NCBI GenBank assembly: GCA_965262455.1
Contig: CBDHFH010000008.1
Location: 248,001 to 312,000, forward strand
Reading direction: 5' to 3'
DNA length: 64,000 nucleotides
Source of the DNA: UBA1858 sp965262455
GTDB lineage: Bacteria > Pseudomonadota > Gammaproteobacteria > UBA4575
The stretch's first letter is position 1. Every line of letters begins with the position of its first letter. The notes under the pieces are model-generated. The model was not told the DNA's origin. It saw only the letters and a list, made by a program, of their open reading frames with translations, and did no database searches. Below are positions 62,138-64,000 of this stretch, piece after piece. Both the position numbers and the translations under genes were made by a program.

Positions 62138-63340
62138 ATGATGCGAATTTCAACTTCTTTTTACTTCCAACAAGCAGTGCAAGATATACAAGAGAATTTA
62201 TCTCAAATCGCTGGTTATCAATCTCAAATTGGCTCAGGCAAGAAATTACTACGTCCTTCTGATGCGCCCACTGAAGCGGCACGATCCGTTGATTTGAATC
62301 AAGCAATTTCAAGACTGGATCAATTTGAAAGAAATCGAGGATTTGCCAATCAACAATTAGGTTTGGTCGATGCGACACTCACTAGCGTCAATAATACTTT
62401 ACAGAGAATTCGTGACTTAACCATACAAGCAAATACCAGCACGCAAACTGATGAAACACGCAGTATAATTCAAACTGAAATAAAACAGCGCTTAGAGGAA
62501 ATACTCGATTACGCCAATACACGTGATGGCAACGGAGAGTTTTTATTTTCAGGTGGCAAAGGTAAGACAGAGCCATTTGTATTGACCTCCACGGGTGCTA
62601 TTTATAATGGCGATCAATCTGCTCTGAATTTGCAAATCTCTTCCAATCGTGCCATAGATATCAATGAATCGGGTTATGAAGTATTTCAGCGAATTCGCAA
62701 TGGCAATGGAGCCTTTGCAACTAATATTAATACAGCCAACACTGGTAATGGTTTAATTAGTGAAGGCAGTGTGACTGACAATGCCATATTTCAAGCGCAT
62801 GATTTTAGAATTGTATTTACGTCAGCCACTACTTTCGATGTGATCAATGACACCACTGCAACGACCGTATTAGCTGTACAACCCTATATTGAAGGGACAT
62901 CAATCAATTTTAGTGGTCTTGACGTCACGATATCAGGTGATCCTCAGACGGGAGATGAATTTAATGTCAGTGCCAGTCGTAATCAGGATATATTCCAGAC
63001 CATTACTAATTTAATCAATACACTTGGGATCTCACCTAATGATCAAGCACAAGAAGCTCAGTTACAACAAGGCCTACAGGTAGCATTAGGCGATATCGAT
63101 CAAGCGCTAGGTAATATCATTGAAATACGCACTTCAGTCGGCACACGTCAAAACTCTCTTGATTCTGCCGATACAGAATCATCGAGTGCAAAATTAGTCT
63201 TGCAACAAACGCTTTCTGAAGTGGAAGATGTTGATCTTGCTGAAGCAATTAGTAAGTTAACGTTTGAGATTAATACACTTGAGGCCGTACAAGCGACGTT
63301 CTCTCGCGTACAAAATCTAAATTTATTCAACTTTCTATAG
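62138..63340 (+). CDS. flgL: hook-filament junction protein FlgL (HAP3)
   Basis: A 400-residue flagellin-like protein with N-terminal QSQIGSGKKLLRPSDAPTEA and C-terminal SEVEDVDLAEAISKLTFE. It starts immediately after the flgK stop, with a doubled ATG. An extra mid-region beta domain (about residues 150-290) makes it longer than the 300-residue minimum form. It ends the operon; a hairpin follows at 63426. Confidence 0.92.
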   Translation: MMRISTSFYFQQAVQDIQENLSQIAGYQSQIGSGKKLLRPSDAPTEAARSVDLNQAISRLDQFERNRGFANQQLGLVDATLTSVNNTLQRIRDLTIQANTSTQTDETRSIIQTEIKQRLEEILDYANTRDGNGEFLFSGGKGKTEPFVLTSTGAIYNGDQSALNLQISSNRAIDINESGYEVFQRIRNGNGAFATNINTANTGNGLISEGSVTDNAIFQAHDFRIVFTSATTFDVINDTTATTVLAVQPYIEGTSINFSGLDVTISGDPQTGDEFNVSASRNQDIFQTITNLINTLGISPNDQAQEAQLQQGLQVALGDIDQALGNIIEIRTSVGTRQNSLDSADTESSSAKLVLQQTLSEVEDVDLAEAISKLTFEINTLEAVQATFSRVQNLNLFNFL

Positions 63341-63425
63341 GCTTTATATAGCCCTCTGACCATTCATCATGCTTTTGTCTTCAATTGTCCAGATTGAGTT
63401 AAAGAATTAGCAGGTGATAAATTTT

Positions 63426-63451
63426 AAAAATGCATTTAAATAAGCATTTTT
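63426..63451 (+). terminator. AT-rich hairpin terminator after flgL
   Basis: AAAAATGC (63426-63433) pairs with GCATTTTT (63444-63451), an 8-bp stem with a 10-base loop whose right arm ends in a T-run. It separates the flgB-flgL operon from the flagellin gene. It is a reasonable but AT-rich terminator. Confidence 0.55.
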
Positions 63452-63482
63452 AGTAAAAATTTTTCTTGTCAAGTTTTTTTCT

Positions 63483-63509
63483 TAAAGTTTTTATTTAACT
63501 TGCCGATAC
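63483..63509 (+). promoter_or_regulatory. sigma-28 (FliA) promoter of the flagellin gene
   Basis: A perfect TAAAGTTT (63483-63490), 11 bases, and GCCGATAC (63502-63509), seven of eight matches to GCCGATAA. Transcription should start near 63517, giving a leader of about 85 bases. Confidence 0.9.
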
Positions 63510-63538
63510 GTTGCTCAATGGCAAAGCGGCAGCAGGCA

Positions 63539-63558
63539 AGCTCCGCAGAGTCGGAGCT
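63539..63558 (+). other. leader hairpin in the flagellin 5' UTR
   Basis: AGCTCCG (63539-63545) and CGGAGCT (63552-63558) form a perfect 7-bp GC-rich stem with a 6-base loop, followed by TTTTCC. It lies inside the predicted transcript, 43 bases before the ATG. It may protect the 5' end of an abundant mRNA or act as an attenuator. Confidence 0.6.
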
Positions 63559-63601
63559 TTTCCTTGAATGGGAAGAAACTTTACTTAAAGGAGTTGGTAA
63601 G

Positions 63602-64000
63602 ATGCCACAGATTATTAACACAAACTTGTTCTCGTTGAATGCTCAACGAAACTTAAATGAAACGCAAAATGCATTAGGTACATCATTACAGCGTCTATCT
63701 TCAGGCCTTCGTATTAATAGTGCGAAAGATGATGCTGCGGGTCTTGCGATTGCAGAACGTTTTAGTTCTCAGATTCGTGGACTTAATCAAGCAATTCGAA
63801 ATGCTAATGATGGTATTTCTTTTGCTCAGACTGCTGAAGGTGGTTTAAGTACTGCAACATCTGCGTTACAACGTATTCGCGAGCTGTCAGTACAGTCCGC
63901 AAACGATACTAACACCGCCTCAGATCGTGAAGCGATTAATAATGAGGTTTCACAGTTGATTGCGGAAGTGCGAAGAATTGCAAATTCAACACAGTTTAAT
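63602..64000 (+). CDS. fliC: flagellin (N-terminal part, cut by the window end)
   Basis: The first 133 codons of a flagellin, starting PQIINTNLFSLNAQRNLNE and containing QRLSSGLRINSAKDDAAG and the TLR5-type region LQRIRELSVQSAND. An AAAGGAG ribosome site precedes the ATG by 8 bases. The gene has its own sigma-28 promoter. The C-terminal half lies beyond the window. Confidence 0.95.
   Translation, partial: MPQIINTNLFSLNAQRNLNETQNALGTSLQRLSSGLRINSAKDDAAGLAIAERFSSQIRGLNQAIRNANDGISFAQTAEGGLSTATSALQRIRELSVQSANDTNTASDREAINNEVSQLIAEVRRIANSTQFN

Overview
The window looks like a chromosomal segment of a low-GC, motile, sulfur-oxidising gammaproteobacterium. The evidence is PomAB-type stator genes, an flgBCDEFGHIJKL operon followed by flagellin, a divergent flgA/flgM/flgN block, a partial sox cluster, an exosortase-type exopolysaccharide operon and a TonB/porin pair. 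No rRNA, tRNA, CRISPR array, phage or transposase gene was seen. No species can be named from the sequence alone.

Layout. (1) 1-3128: a TonB-family gene interrupted by a one-base frameshift, a large outer-membrane porin and an exported coiled-coil protein. (2) 3346-14184, plus strand: an exosortase-associated export operon (export protein, outer-membrane barrel, Wzz-like chain-length protein, BY-kinase-like ATPase, ExeA-like ATPase, exosortase fused to EpsI, WecA/MraY-like initiating transferase, PrsT-like TPR lipoprotein). (3) 14195-16184, minus strand: soxX, soxY, soxA and a SoxK-like gene, with no soxZ where it is usually found. (4) 32566 down to 16422, minus strand: 13 tightly spaced genes. 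The first four (aasR, cerR, acp, spt) are a bacterial ceramide module. The next nine make and use sialic acid: neuB, neuC, a PLD-like protein, two paralogous surface-carbohydrate transferase candidates around a methyltransferase and neuA, a full-length homolog of the animal CMP-Neu5Ac hydroxylase CMAH, and a GT2-GtrA-GT39 fusion. (5) 32869-43347: HIT protein, lipid hydroxylase, candidate ceramide synthase, two nucleotidyltransferases, an LptF/LptG pair, a metallophosphoesterase, a CDP-alcohol phosphotransferase, a lipid kinase and a nucleotidyltransferase-fold protein. This reads as sphingolipid acylation, head-group synthesis and export. (6) 43348-44250: an unusual set of overlapping inverted repeats and two small genes. 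(7) 44367-64000: motility and c-di-GMP genes with recognisable sigma-28 and sigma-54 promoters.

How it fits together. Regions 4 and 5 are the most interesting. They hold what looks like a complete sphingolipid pathway beside, and probably co-transcribed with, a CMP-sialic acid pathway that includes a putative N-glycolyl-forming hydroxylase. Two readings are possible: a sialylated (perhaps Neu5Gc-bearing) bacterial glycosphingolipid, or a sialylated surface polysaccharide in a cell that also makes phospho-sphingolipids. The sequence cannot decide between them. The flagellar region is orthodox. It shows sigma-54 control of flgB (and probably flgA) and sigma-28 control of motA, flgM and flagellin.
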